Positions 38,094 through 47,154 of a stretch of 64,000 bases of DNA are shown piece by piece. The translations under genes were made by a program, and so were the position numbers. This DNA comes from Staphylococcus gallinarum (GTDB lineage: Bacteria > Bacillota > Bacilli > Staphylococcales > Staphylococcaceae): the NCBI RefSeq assembly GCF_000875895.1, contig NZ_JXCF01000007.1, positions 620,001-684,000 of the forward strand, written 5' to 3'. The notes beneath the pieces were generated by a model. The model searched no databases, was not told the origin of the DNA, and saw only the letters and a list, made by a program, of their open reading frames with translations. Position 1 is the first letter of the stretch, and the number at the start of each line of letters is the position of its first letter.

Positions 38094-38655
38094 CTTGCTC
38101 ATCCTCACTTATATAATACATTTTAAATGTACCCTTAAATACCAATGCATCTTTTACATATGAATTTACTTGTATTATAAAGTACTTACTTGTACTTTCA
38201 ATTACGTGTGCTTCTGCACGTACTGTATCATTTAATTTTACTGTTTTTAAAAATTCTACATTACTTTCTTTCGTCAACACACTTGATTTATGTATAAGTG
38301 CCACACAAAGCGAATTTGCTTGTGCAAATAATACATGACCACGTGCAATTTGGTTTCTGGTAAATACTGAATCCTCGTCAATATCAATAATAGAAGTTGC
38401 TTCACGATTTGGTTGGACATTAATGACGTCCCCAATAATTTCACTGCCGTCGATTGAACGGATACGGTCGTGATTTTTCCTAGCAACTGTCTTGATTCTC
38501 TTTCGCAATTCCGGAATATTCAAGTATGTACGGTCCAACCTGATTGTTTGAATACTCACTGAAAACAACGTACTCAAATCCAAATCAGTAATAAAGGGAT
38601 TTTTTTCTATTTCTTTTTTTATAGCTTCGCGTCGTTCTTGTTTTTTTAACTTCAT
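38086..38655 (-). CDS. fapR: Fatty acid and phospholipid synthesis repressor FapR
   Basis: This 189-residue repressor releases DNA when it binds malonyl-CoA. The N-terminal HTH (about 1-60) includes [27 protein letters not shown]. The C-terminal hot-dog effector domain has [18 protein letters not shown]. It leads the fapR-plsX-fabD-fabG-acpP operon, and a matching operator (38675-38691) lies just upstream, so it represses itself. A TTG three codons earlier is in frame but lies against the ribosome site, so I use ATG. Confidence 0.97.
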   Translation of the reverse strand: MKLKKQERREAIKKEIEKNPFITDLDLSTLFSVSIQTIRLDRTYLNIPELRKRIKTVARKNHDRIRSIDGSEIIGDVINVQPNREATSIIDIDEDSVFTRNQIARGHVLFAQANSLCVALIHKSSVLTKESNVEFLKTVKLNDTVRAEAHVIESTSKYFIIQVNSYVKDALVFKGTFKMYYISEDEQDG

Positions 38656-38674
38656 TTTGCTCAACCCCTACTTT

Positions 38675-38691
38675 TTAGTACCAAGTCTTAA
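38675..38691. promoter_or_regulatory. FapR operator
   Basis: On the minus strand TTAAGACTTGGTACTAA is an imperfect palindrome; its right half GGTACTAA matches the known FapR box (TTAGTACC-type halves). It lies between the proposed promoter and the fapR ribosome site, as expected for autoregulation. Confidence 0.75.
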
Positions 38692-38704
38692 ACATTCCTC
38701 ACAT

Positions 38705-38734
38705 ATCATAACACTTTCTATTTGTTCTACTCAA
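38705..38734 (-). promoter_or_regulatory. Promoter for the fapR operon
   Basis: TTGAGT (38729-38734) and TATGAT (38705-38710) are spaced 18 bp on the minus strand, upstream of the FapR operator. Confidence 0.45.
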
Positions 38735-38897
38735 CAAATATCATTATTATCTTTAATTATTTTTCACAATTACTTTTTTAGTAAAGTAGCAAGTAAATAA
38801 ATTTAGTAACTTAATATTTTTTTCTAAATGATATAGCCATTTTTAACAATAGAAAAATTACAAATTTATTAATCTTTAATTATTTTTAAAATAGTTA

Positions 38898-38926
38898 TTG
38901 ATTTTAACTAATATTAATTGCATAAT
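38898..38926 (+). promoter_or_regulatory. Promoter for the M4 protease gene
   Basis: TTGATT (38898-38903) and CATAAT (38921-38926) are spaced 17 bp. The GGAGG ribosome site is at about 38973, so the leader is about 50 nt. Confidence 0.5.
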
Positions 38927-38985
38927 GATAAGCAATTCATAAATAAAATATTAATTTGCTTTTTAATAATTTCGGAGGTATTTAA

Positions 38986-40557
38986 ATGAAAAAATTTTTA
39001 CTCGCAACATTGGCATCGAGTGCAACGATTGCATTGTTAAGTAATACCGTTGACGCTAAAGAGACATCAGCAAGGCAAACGATAACTGAAAGTCAATTAA
39101 AGCATCTAGATGATATAAACGTTACAAGCAACCAAGATATTGAAAAATTACTGCAAGATAATGCACAAAAATTAATTCAGAATAAAACGAAAGCTAAAGA
39201 CGAGAGTTATGTTCGTTCTGCATTTGATCAGTATCATGTCGTCAAGAAAGAAGCTGATCAATCAGGTTCAACACACTATACGCTAGAACCAAATAAAGAC
39301 AACGTAACAGCGTCTGATAGCCGAATTAAAGTACATGTAAATAACGATAATAAAGTTACTTTAATTAATGGTAATTTAGATAAGCCAAAAATCGAAACAA
39401 CGAATAAAGTTCAATTATCTAAAAACGATGCAGAAGATAAAGCTCTCTCAGCCTTAGGGATCGATAAAAATAAAATTAGTAATATTAAAGGATATCCTGT
39501 TATTAGTGATAATAAACTTGATATTAATAGTGATAAGAAAAAACTTGTTTACGATGTTGAGATTAACTACATACACCCTAAACTTGCACATTGGAAAGTC
39601 CAAATTGACGCAAATACAGGTGACGTAATTCGAAAACAAAACTTAATCGAACATGCTAGTGCTACAGGTAAAGGTACAGGCGTAAATGGCGATGTGAAAT
39701 CACCTTTAAATATTACAAACACACTAGGTAAATATACCTTACACGATACATCTCAAGATACTGAAATCGAAACGCGTTCAGCAAATAGTACTGAATCATT
39801 ATCATTACCAATTATCAATGGTTCAACTAATTTCAATAAAGATAATCAAAAAGCTGGTGTCGATGCACATTATTACGCTAATTCAGTCTATCACTATTAC
39901 TTAGACAAGTTTAATCGCAAAAGTTTAGATAATAATAATAAAAAAATTGATTCTGTAGTACATTATGGAAAGCAATATAATAATGCCGCATGGACTGGTC
40001 AATATATGGTTTATGGTGATGGAGATGGCAAACAATTTGCACCTCTATCAGGTGCTAAAGATGTAGTAGCTCATGAATTAACACACGCAGTAACTGAAAA
40101 TACTGCAGCACTTGAATATCATGACCAACCTGGAGCTTTAAATGAATCATTCTCAGATGTCTTTGGCTATTTCAATGATCCTGATAATTGGTTGATGGGA
40201 GAAGATGTGTATACACCAGGTAAAGATGGCGACGGATTACGTAGTCTATCAAATCCAGAGAAATATAATCAACCTGCTAATATGGCTGATTATTATAAAG
40301 GCACAGACGATGAAGGCGGCGTACATATCAATAGTGGTATCCCTAATAAAGCTGCTTATCTAACTATAAAATCAATTGGCAAATCAAAAGCAGAACAAAT
40401 TTACTATTTAGCATTAACACAATACCTAACACCTAAATCACAATTCACTGATGCAAAAGCCTCATTAAAAGCGGCTGCAAATCAATTATATGGTGATAAT
40501 AGTACTGAAACACAAGCAATTGAAAAAGCTTGGAATGATGTAGGCGTTACAGACTAG
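38986..40557 (+). CDS. Secreted thermolysin-like metalloprotease (M4 family)
   Basis: This 523-residue preproprotease resembles aureolysin and related staphylococcal neutral proteases. A signal peptide (MKKFLLATLASSATIALLS, likely cut after VDA24) precedes a propeptide with FTP and PepSY-like parts (about 25-215). The mature M4 domain carries the zinc site H363-E364-L-T-H367, third ligand E387 (ALNESFSD) and H447 (GGVHINSG). GGAGG lies 7 nt upstream. It has its own promoter and terminator between fapR and recG. In S. aureus, as I recall, aureolysin is elsewhere, so this is a different locus. No exporter or inhibitor gene is adjacent. Confidence 0.93.
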   Translation: MKKFLLATLASSATIALLSNTVDAKETSARQTITESQLKHLDDINVTSNQDIEKLLQDNAQKLIQNKTKAKDESYVRSAFDQYHVVKKEADQSGSTHYTLEPNKDNVTASDSRIKVHVNNDNKVTLINGNLDKPKIETTNKVQLSKNDAEDKALSALGIDKNKISNIKGYPVISDNKLDINSDKKKLVYDVEINYIHPKLAHWKVQIDANTGDVIRKQNLIEHASATGKGTGVNGDVKSPLNITNTLGKYTLHDTSQDTEIETRSANSTESLSLPIINGSTNFNKDNQKAGVDAHYYANSVYHYYLDKFNRKSLDNNNKKIDSVVHYGKQYNNAAWTGQYMVYGDGDGKQFAPLSGAKDVVAHELTHAVTENTAALEYHDQPGALNESFSDVFGYFNDPDNWLMGEDVYTPGKDGDGLRSLSNPEKYNQPANMADYYKGTDDEGGVHINSGIPNKAAYLTIKSIGKSKAEQIYYLALTQYLTPKSQFTDAKASLKAAANQLYGDNSTETQAIEKAWNDVGVTD

Positions 40558-40589
40558 TAACTGACAATTTGAAACATATTTTCTAATTT

Positions 40590-40644
40590 AAAAATGCCAC
40601 GCCCAAAGATTGAATTAATCTTTGGGCGTGGCTATATTTATATT
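40590..40644. terminator. Bidirectional terminator between the M4 protease gene and recG
   Basis: CCACGCCCAAAGATT (40597-40611) pairs perfectly with AATCTTTGGGCGTGG (40617-40631) over a 5-nt loop, extended by one G-C pair. T-rich sequence follows on both strands. It serves the two converging genes. Confidence 0.88.
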
Positions 40645-40723
40645 CCTCTATTGCACTTATTTATTCACATCATAATTTCGATTAAGCACATGTTTAGCAT
40701 ATCCATTACATACTAAATCACTA

Positions 40724-42769
40724 CTAGTCAAAGCTCATATATAATAGATTATCTTGAATAAATGTCCTTAATCGCTCATATTGCGGTTCAAAGAACGCAC
40801 CAGATTGGATTAACTCAGCAGCTTCATCCCTTGCAACTTCAAGCATTTTATAATCTTCAACTACATTGGCTACGAGGAAATCAGGCAGTCCACTTTGCTT
40901 TACACCAAAGAAATCACCAGGACCACGCATTTCTAGGTCTCTCTCACTCAATTCAAAGCCATCTGTCGTTTGAGTCATGATATTCATTCTTTCAATTCCT
41001 GTTTCAGTTTTCGGAGAAGCAATTAACACACAATAACTTTGATGTTCACTTCTACCAACACGACCACGCAACTGATGTAATGTAGACAACCCAAAACGAT
41101 CAGCATCATAGATCATCATAAACGTAGCATTGGGTACATTGACTCCTACTTCGACAACAGTAGTTGATACTAAAATATCAATCTCATGATTACTAAATCG
41201 TTGCATCACTTCATCCTTATCATCAGATGATAACTTACCATGTAAGAGCCCTACTTTTCCTTCACCATAATATTGTTCTAATGATTCATATAGTGCTACT
41301 ACGTTTTGTACGTCTTCTAAATGCTCAGAACTTTCAATCAAAGGACAAATGACATAGGCTTGTCGCCCTTTTCTTAATTCAGCTGTCATTTGATTTAACA
41401 CACTGTCATACGCTTCATGCTTAGACCATGAGGTAATAATTGGCTTTCTTCCTTTTGGTAACTGCTTTATTGAGGATACATCCATTTCTCCAAAGACAGA
41501 TATTGCCAATGTTCTAGGTATTGGTGTGGCAGTCATAAAGAGTACATTAGTCATCGCACCCTTTTCTCTTAATAATTGTCGCTGATTCACACCAAAGCGA
41601 TGTTGTTCATCCGTAATTACCAAACCAATATTATGAAATATAACATCATCCTGTATTAATGCATGTGTCCCTATAATACAATCGATTTCATTATTTTCAA
41701 GTTGTTCTAAAAGTAGTTTTCTTTTTTTCCCCTTTACCGATCCAGTAAGCAGTGCTACATTCATGCGATCACCAAATATTTCAACTAAACTTTCAGCGTG
41801 TTGTTCTGCTAAAATTTCAGTTGGCACCATCAATGCAGACTGATAACCCGCTGTTTTTAAAGCATACATACAAATAGCTGCAACCACTGTTTTACCTGAT
41901 CCAACGTCTCCTTGTAGTAAACGGTGCATGCGTAATGGTGCCTTTAAGTCTCTGAAAATTTCATTCACACTATTTTTCTGAGCATCCGTTAATTCAAATG
42001 GTAAATCTTTAATGAATTGTTTGACTAATTCAATATCATAATCTACTTCGATTGCTTCATCTGATGTTTTTTCAATTCGATTCAACCACTGCATTCTCAA
42101 TTCAAACATAAATAACTCAGTAAAGGCATATGTACGCCTTGCTTTAAGCAATGATTGTTTATCAGGAGCAAAATGCAACGCATGTAATGTATCATTTAAT
42201 GTTTCTAATTTATATTTTGCCCTTAACTCATCTGATAGCCACTCATGAATTGTAACTTCACCCAAAACCTGTCGAATCATTTCTCTTAAAGGTTTCTGTT
42301 TGATACCTTCTTTTATTCGATATACCGGTTCAAATTGAGTCTCTGATTCACTACTTTGAGTAAAAAACATCCGCATTCCATTGATTTCTTGTTTACTACG
42401 GTTCCATTTACCTTTTACTGTAACCATACCGTGCAATTCTATTTTTTTCTTTAAATACGGTTGATTAAAAAAAGTACACTTAACCGCAATATGATTTACC
42501 ATAATATGCACAGTCAATTTAGATTTATTTCTACCAAAAAAAGCGACAGTAGGCGTTGAATAAACTTCACCCACTACTGTCACTGTCGCCTGATCTTCCG
42601 CCTGATTTAAATCTATTACAGTATTATCATCATAGCGTGTCGGTAAATATAATACTAAATCTTCTACCGTATAAATATTCAATTCATTTAGTACAGCCAA
42701 ACGTTTAGGTCCTAAACCCTTTATCTGTGCTAAAGGGAAAGGACTATCTATTAAGTTGATTTTCGACAT
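40724..42769 (-). CDS. recG: ATP-dependent DNA helicase RecG
   Basis: This 681-residue helicase regresses stalled forks and branch-migrates junctions. The N-terminal wedge domain with an OB fold covers about 60-150. Helicase motifs follow: [72 protein letters not shown]. It starts one base after the sdaAA stop, and the GGTGAT ribosome site lies within the sdaAA end, so it is translationally coupled. A TTG four codons upstream is possible but less likely. Confidence 0.97.
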   Translation of the reverse strand: MSKINLIDSPFPLAQIKGLGPKRLAVLNELNIYTVEDLVLYLPTRYDDNTVIDLNQAEDQATVTVVGEVYSTPTVAFFGRNKSKLTVHIMVNHIAVKCTFFNQPYLKKKIELHGMVTVKGKWNRSKQEINGMRMFFTQSSESETQFEPVYRIKEGIKQKPLREMIRQVLGEVTIHEWLSDELRAKYKLETLNDTLHALHFAPDKQSLLKARRTYAFTELFMFELRMQWLNRIEKTSDEAIEVDYDIELVKQFIKDLPFELTDAQKNSVNEIFRDLKAPLRMHRLLQGDVGSGKTVVAAICMYALKTAGYQSALMVPTEILAEQHAESLVEIFGDRMNVALLTGSVKGKKRKLLLEQLENNEIDCIIGTHALIQDDVIFHNIGLVITDEQHRFGVNQRQLLREKGAMTNVLFMTATPIPRTLAISVFGEMDVSSIKQLPKGRKPIITSWSKHEAYDSVLNQMTAELRKGRQAYVICPLIESSEHLEDVQNVVALYESLEQYYGEGKVGLLHGKLSSDDKDEVMQRFSNHEIDILVSTTVVEVGVNVPNATFMMIYDADRFGLSTLHQLRGRVGRSEHQSYCVLIASPKTETGIERMNIMTQTTDGFELSERDLEMRGPGDFFGVKQSGLPDFLVANVVEDYKMLEVARDEAAELIQSGAFFEPQYERLRTFIQDNLLYMSFD

Positions 42770-42770
42770 T

Positions 42771-43640
42771 TTAATCACCAAATATTTCTTGTTTTAATCG
42801 TTGGCCTGTAGGTGTACCTGCTAGACCTCCTCTTCCAGTTTCACGCAGAGCAGATGGCATCGTTTGGCCAATCTTATACATTGCTTCAATAACTTCATCC
42901 GTAGGTATTCTTGAAGTCACGCCAGCTAATGCCATATCGGCAGACACGATTGCATTTGAAGCGCCAGCGGCATTTCTTTTTACACATGGCACTTCAACTA
43001 AACCTGCAACTGGATCACATACTAAACCTAGCATATTTTTCAAACAAATTGCAAAGGCTTCGGCAGATTGTTGTGGCGTTCCACCTGCTAATTCAACTGT
43101 TGCACCAGCCGCCATTGCAGCTGCAGAACCTACTTCAGCTTGACAACCACCAGCAGCCCCTGAAATGGATGCATTATTAGCTACGACAAAGCCGAATGCA
43201 CCAGAAGTTAATAAGAAATTTAACATATCCTTTCTACTAGGTTCTAGACGAGGTTTTAAACCAAATAATACACCTGGTACAACTCCCGCAGAACCTGCAG
43301 TAGGCGTTGCACAAATTTTCCCCATAGCTGCGTTAACTTCGTTAGTTGCAACTGCTTTACTTACAGCATCTAATAACGTTGGCCCTGCCAATGACTTACC
43401 TGATTTAATGTACTCTTGTAATAAGACTGCATCTCCACCAGTTAATCCTGTTGTAGAGGTTACACCTTTTAGTCCTTCTTCTAAGGCATTTTCCATTGTT
43501 TGTAAATTTTTATCCATATGAGCATATATTTCTGCTTCTGATAATCCTGTAACTTCCATCTCTTGCTCTAACATAATTTCGTGAATTTTTTTATTTTGTG
43601 ATTCACATAATGCAATTAATTCTTCCACACTTTTAAACAT
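42771..43640 (-). CDS. sdaAA: L-serine dehydratase, alpha (iron-sulfur) subunit
   Basis: This 289-residue subunit, with SdaAB, converts L-serine to pyruvate and ammonia using an oxygen-sensitive [4Fe-4S] cluster. Candidate cluster cysteines lie in [29 protein letters not shown] and [11 protein letters not shown]. The family C-terminal block [13 protein letters not shown] is intact. It follows sdaAB by 13 bp and runs directly into recG. A cre-like site upstream suggests carbon control. Confidence 0.95.
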   Translation of the reverse strand: MFKSVEELIALCESQNKKIHEIMLEQEMEVTGLSEAEIYAHMDKNLQTMENALEEGLKGVTSTTGLTGGDAVLLQEYIKSGKSLAGPTLLDAVSKAVATNEVNAAMGKICATPTAGSAGVVPGVLFGLKPRLEPSRKDMLNFLLTSGAFGFVVANNASISGAAGGCQAEVGSAAAMAAGATVELAGGTPQQSAEAFAICLKNMLGLVCDPVAGLVEVPCVKRNAAGASNAIVSADMALAGVTSRIPTDEVIEAMYKIGQTMPSALRETGRGGLAGTPTGQRLKQEIFGD

Positions 43641-43653
43641 GTAATAACCTCCA

Positions 43654-44319
43654 TCATGCGTCTCCCATGAGTGAAACCGTCACTACACCATCGACGTTTT
43701 TAATTTTTTCTATTATTTCATCGTTAATCGCATCATCTAACTCGCAAGTCATTAATGCTTGGTCTCCTTTTTCTTTTCTTGAAACTTGCATACTACCAAC
43801 ATTAATACTTGAATCTCCTAAGATATTTGCTACACGTCCGATTGTTCCAAAAGTATCCTTATGGAATACTAACAATGCAGGATAATTACCGCTAATAGCA
43901 ATGTTAAATCCATTGATAGCTACAACTTCAATTTTACCTCCACCTATTGAGACACCTTCAACCGAAATTTCCTTTTCACTATCTCTCATATTAATAATCG
44001 CCGTATTTGGATGCGATCTTTCTTCAGCCATCTCAATAAAGTTAACCTTGACACCCATTTCTTCAGCCGTTTCTAAACTTGTCCGTATTCTATCATCATC
44101 TGTATCATAGCCAAGCAAACCACCGACTAATGCTACATCTGTACCATGGCCTCTATATGTTTCCATAAATGAACCATATAAATAGATATCTACTTGCTTA
44201 GGTAGATAATTAAATAAATCACGCGCTACAAGTCCGATTCTAACCGCGCCTGCTGTATGAGAAGAAGATGGGCCGACCATTGTAGGACCGATAATATCAA
44301 AGACTGTTTTATACTTCAT
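43654..44319 (-). CDS. sdaAB: L-serine dehydratase, beta subunit
   Basis: This 221-residue subunit has the IGPTMVGPSSSHTAGAVRIG start diagnostic of the SdaAB/ASB domain. A C-terminal ACT domain follows (about 145-218; VFHKDTFGTIGRVANILGDSSINVGSMQVSR), which in relatives binds serine or senses amino acids. It heads an sdaAB-sdaAA-recG transcript with its own promoter at 44388-44416. As I recall the S. aureus genome, its sdaA genes are elsewhere. Confidence 0.95.
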   Translation of the reverse strand: MKYKTVFDIIGPTMVGPSSSHTAGAVRIGLVARDLFNYLPKQVDIYLYGSFMETYRGHGTDVALVGGLLGYDTDDDRIRTSLETAEEMGVKVNFIEMAEERSHPNTAIINMRDSEKEISVEGVSIGGGKIEVVAINGFNIAISGNYPALLVFHKDTFGTIGRVANILGDSSINVGSMQVSRKEKGDQALMTCELDDAINDEIIEKIKNVDGVVTVSLMGDA

Positions 44320-44354
44320 AATTTATACCCCACTCTTATTTTTAATGTTTCTAA

Positions 44355-44370
44355 TGTGTTGCGCTTACAT
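44355..44370. promoter_or_regulatory. Candidate cre (CcpA) site at sdaAB
   Basis: On the minus strand ATGTAAGCGCAACACA matches the consensus WTGNAANCGNWNNCWW at 14 of 16 positions. It lies just downstream of the -10, where CcpA would act as a roadblock. Serine catabolism to pyruvate is a plausible catabolite-repressed step. Confidence 0.45.
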
Positions 44371-44387
44371 TTTTGAACGTTGCTATT

Positions 44388-44416
44388 ATTATAACAACTT
44401 ACTAATCGTTTATAAA
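44388..44416 (-). promoter_or_regulatory. Promoter for sdaAB-sdaAA-recG
   Basis: TTTATA (44411-44416) and a perfect TATAAT (44388-44393) are spaced 17 bp on the minus strand, about 70 bp before sdaAB. The cre-like site follows at 44355-44370. Confidence 0.5.
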
Positions 44417-44544
44417 CCAATTCCGGTTGTAATAATCACTTAAAAACTAAAGCATATTATAGCGCACAATTAATTGTGCACTTATAAGCAAAGCCAATAG
44501 TTAATAATAATGGAATTTACTTTTGCAATCAATATGCTAACACA

Positions 44545-44588
44545 TAAAAATATACGCAATTAGATTAATACATCTAACTACGTATATT
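44545..44588 (-). terminator. Terminator after fakA
   Basis: On the minus strand AATATACG pairs with CGTATATT, and TTAGAT/ATCTAA continues inside; TTTTTATG follows. It lies about 30 bp past the fakA stop. Confidence 0.8.
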
Positions 44589-44619
44589 ATGTACCTTACT
44601 TTTTAATAGTCTACCTTCA

Positions 44620-46272
44620 CTATTCTACCGAAAATAAATATGGATAAACGGGTTGATCTCCTTGATGAACATCAAGTTCAACATCTTCATAATTTGCTTC
44701 TACCCATGATACAATCGCTTCTGTTTCTGATTGATTCGCCTCCGCACCAACTATAAGTGTGACAATTTCACTATCTTCAGCAATCATCGTTTCTAATAAA
44801 CTTTGCGCTGCATCAATTAACACTGGGTTGCTAGTTACAATTTTATCCTCAATCAAGCCCATAAATTCATCTTTCTTAATTTCAATGCCGTCTATTTTTG
44901 TATCACGTACAGCATATGTAATTGCACCCGATGATACCACACTAAGTGTTTCGTTCATACGCGCTTTATTATCTGACAATGAATCTGCTTCATCATAATT
45001 GAATAAAGCCGCAATACCTTGAGGTATCGATTTACTTGGTACGACTACCGCTTCAGCATCTACAATGCTAGCTGCTTGTTCGCTCGCCATCATTATATTT
45101 TTATTATTTGGTAATATAATTGCACGTTTACATTTAGATTGTTCAATTACTTTAACAATGTCCTCTGTTGATGGATTCATCGTTTGACCACCACTTATAA
45201 CATGCGTTGCGCCCATTGATTTAAATAACTCAGAAATACCATCACCCATTGAGATGGTAATCACTGCCGTTTCGACTTCATGTGATGCAGTGTTGTTTGA
45301 TGAATTGCTCTCTTCTTTTTTAACAACTTCTCGATGTTGTTCACGCATATTTTCCACTTTAAGCTTTATCAATTCACCATATTGTTGACCGTAATTGAAT
45401 ACATCACCAGGTTTTTCAGTGTGTACATGAACCTTAACAATTTCATCATCATTAATTACGAGTAAAGAATCTCCAAATGCACTCATGTCATTTCTAAATT
45501 GTTGTTCATCGAATGCTTTTTTATCTTTACCAAAGCGTACCATCATTTCTGTACAATAGCCGAATTCAATATCCTCTGTATTAATTACACCATGAAAATC
45601 ATGTGCTTCATTGACTAATGTGTCTTTATCTAATTTTGTAACTTGTGCATCTATTGTTTCGCCTTTTAATGCACTTAAAAAGCCTTCATAAACAAGTACT
45701 AAACCTTTACCACCACTATCTACTACACCTACTTCTTTAAGTACAGGTAATAGATTCGGTGTATTTTCCAAAGATTTTTCGGCTTCTGCTACGATAAATG
45801 ACAATAATTCTATACAATCCGTTGTTTCTGTAACTTTTGCTTGAGCTGCTGCTCCTGCATCTCTTGCCACTGTCAAGATTGTGCCTTCAACTGGCTTTAA
45901 TATCGCTTTATATGCAGTATCTACCCCTGCTTGAAAGCTATCTGCTAATTGTTGTGCATTAATCACTTCTAAGTCTTCTAGCTGTTTACAAAATCCTCTG
46001 AAAATCTGAGATAAAATAACACCAGAATTACCTCTTGCCCCCATAAGTAATCCTTTAGAAAAAGTTTTACCTAATTCTCCTATATGTTGAGATAAATTTT
46101 GCTCTACTGCTTCTCTACCTGATGTCATTGTTAAATTCATATTCGTCCCTGTATCACCGTCTGGTACTGGGTAAACATTTAATGAATCAACTAAATCCGC
46201 ATGATTTGATAAATTTTGCGCTCCTTGAATTATCATTTCAGCAAATAATTTACCATTAATTTCGCTAACCAT
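44620..46272 (-). CDS. fakA: Fatty acid kinase ATPase subunit FakA
   Basis: This 550-residue protein phosphorylates exogenous fatty acids bound to FakB, making acyl-phosphate for PlsX/PlsY. It also affects virulence signalling in S. aureus. The N-terminal DhaL-like domain (1-200) carries the Mg-ATP aspartates in VPDGDTGTN (D38, D40) and [19 protein letters not shown] central YloV-type domain and a C-terminal DegV-like region follow, with a low-complexity SNSSNNTAS linker around 323-331. It follows the asp23-like gene by 14 bp and likely shares its promoter. Confidence 0.96.
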   Translation of the reverse strand: MVSEINGKLFAEMIIQGAQNLSNHADLVDSLNVYPVPDGDTGTNMNLTMTSGREAVEQNLSQHIGELGKTFSKGLLMGARGNSGVILSQIFRGFCKQLEDLEVINAQQLADSFQAGVDTAYKAILKPVEGTILTVARDAGAAAQAKVTETTDCIELLSFIVAEAEKSLENTPNLLPVLKEVGVVDSGGKGLVLVYEGFLSALKGETIDAQVTKLDKDTLVNEAHDFHGVINTEDIEFGYCTEMMVRFGKDKKAFDEQQFRNDMSAFGDSLLVINDDEIVKVHVHTEKPGDVFNYGQQYGELIKLKVENMREQHREVVKKEESNSSNNTASHEVETAVITISMGDGISELFKSMGATHVISGGQTMNPSTEDIVKVIEQSKCKRAIILPNNKNIMMASEQAASIVDAEAVVVPSKSIPQGIAALFNYDEADSLSDNKARMNETLSVVSSGAITYAVRDTKIDGIEIKKDEFMGLIEDKIVTSNPVLIDAAQSLLETMIAEDSEIVTLIVGAEANQSETEAIVSWVEANYEDVELDVHQGDQPVYPYLFSVE

Positions 46273-46286
46273 TGTACGTTATCCTC

Positions 46287-46658
46287 CTAGTTTTTCACGC
46301 CATTATTCACTCGTACACCTTGTACAAATATATTAATTGAGTTTACTTTTACTTTTAATGTTTGTTCTACTGTATATTTTATTGTTGATTGTAAATTGCT
46401 TGCGACTTCAGAGATTTTTGTTCCGAAACTCACAATGATATACATATCTATATTTACTAAACCATTTTCTTCCTTAACAATAATTCCCTTTGCATAATTA
46501 TCGTATCCTAAAATTTCTGCTATGCCATCTCTAACTTGTTGTCTAGAAGCCATGCCTACAATCCCATAACATTCTACTGCTTTACTGCCTACGACCGAAG
46601 CTATTACCTCATTTGAAATGTCTATACTACCATAATCATTCGTGATCTCTAATGTCAT
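46287..46658 (-). CDS. Asp23/Gls24 family protein (YloU type)
   Basis: This 123-residue protein belongs to the alkaline-shock Asp23/Gls24 family. It has the block SNEVIASVVGSKAVECYGIVGMA and the YIIVSFGTKISEVASNLQSTIKYTVEQTL segment. No signal peptide or membrane span is present. It is coupled to fakA in Firmicutes and is probably accessory to it or to the envelope; the exact role is unknown. AGGAGG lies 10 nt before the ATG, and an extended -10 promoter is upstream. Confidence 0.92.
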   Translation of the reverse strand: MTLEITNDYGSIDISNEVIASVVGSKAVECYGIVGMASRQQVRDGIAEILGYDNYAKGIIVKEENGLVNIDMYIIVSFGTKISEVASNLQSTIKYTVEQTLKVKVNSINIFVQGVRVNNGVKN

Positions 46659-46743
46659 CTTTATAGGCCTCCTAGTAATTTGTTATTAAATCATATTTAA
46701 TTTGCTTCTGATGATAATTTATTATATTTATCCACATTGTACA

Positions 46744-46752
46744 ATTATAGCA
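46744..46752 (-). promoter_or_regulatory. Extended -10 promoter for asp23-like/fakA
   Basis: TGCTATAAT on the minus strand is a perfect -10 with the TGn extension. No good -35 lies at 16-18 bp. It is about 85 bp before the start and divergent from rpmB. Confidence 0.45.
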
Positions 46753-46773
46753 TAAATTGATTTTAACAAAAGC

Positions 46774-46801
46774 ATTACTGTTATAAAACAGTAATTTTTT
46801 T
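46774..46801 (+). terminator. Hairpin with U-tract between divergent promoters
   Basis: ATTACTGTT (46774-46782) pairs perfectly with AACAGTAAT (46787-46795) over a 4-nt loop and is followed by seven Ts on the plus strand. It reads as a plus-strand terminator although no plus-strand gene lies upstream, and it ends just before the rpmB -35. Confidence 0.6.
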
Positions 46802-46811
46802 CATGAAAATA

Positions 46812-46840
46812 TTGCTATATAAAAATATCTATGGTACATT
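46812..46840 (+). promoter_or_regulatory. Promoter for rpmB
   Basis: TTGCTA (46812-46817) and TACATT (46835-46840) are spaced 17 bp, about 54 bp before the rpmB start. AAAGGAGGT precedes that start. Confidence 0.5.
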
Positions 46841-46893
46841 ATTTGAGTATGTAGTAGATACGTGTATTTATATTTATTAAAGGAGGTACTTTC

Positions 46894-47082
46894 ATGGGCA
46901 AACAATGTTTCGTAACAGGTCGTAAAGCTTCAACTGGAAACAATCGTTCACACGCTTTAAATTCTTCTAAAAGAAGATGGAATGCTAACCTTCAAAAAGT
47001 TAGAATTCTTGTAGACGGAAAACCTAAAAAAGTTTGGGTTTCTGCACGTGCTTTAAAATCTGGTAAAGTAACTAGAGTTTAA
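46894..47082 (+). CDS. rpmB: 50S ribosomal protein L28
   Basis: This 62-residue basic protein of the large subunit begins [23 protein letters not shown] and continues with [33 protein letters not shown]. Only one cysteine (C5) is left, so it is not the zinc-binding CXXC form. It is a single-gene plus-strand unit between two minus-strand operons, with its own promoter and a strong terminator. Confidence 0.98.
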   Translation: MGKQCFVTGRKASTGNNRSHALNSSKRRWNANLQKVRILVDGKPKKVWVSARALKSGKVTRV

Positions 47083-47097
47083 TAAATATAATGCACG

Positions 47098-47138
47098 AAA
47101 AAGACCAGTCCTTATGTGGAGGATTGGTCTTTTTTTAT
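47098..47138. terminator. Bidirectional terminator between rpmB and thiN
   Basis: AAAGACCAGTCCT (47100-47112) pairs with AGGATTGGTCTTT around a 7-nt loop with one G-T wobble. Plus-strand RNA ends in TTTTTTTATT and minus-strand RNA in TTTTTCG. Confidence 0.87.
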
Positions 47139-47154
47139 TTATTTTATTGTAAAG

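Larger units (their letters stand above)
38692..38985. other. Divergent region between fapR and the M4 protease gene
   Basis: This very AT-rich stretch holds promoters for both genes: fapR at 38705-38734 and the protease at 38898-38926. The middle (about 38740-38890) is almost only A and T, with no ORF or clear repeat. Confidence 0.5.
44320..44544. other. Intergenic region upstream of sdaAB
   Basis: The 300 bp between fakA and sdaAB contain, reading toward sdaAB, the fakA terminator, a perfect 16-bp palindrome GCACAATTAATTGTGC (44464-44479), the sdaAB promoter and a cre-like site. No ORF is present. Confidence 0.55.
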
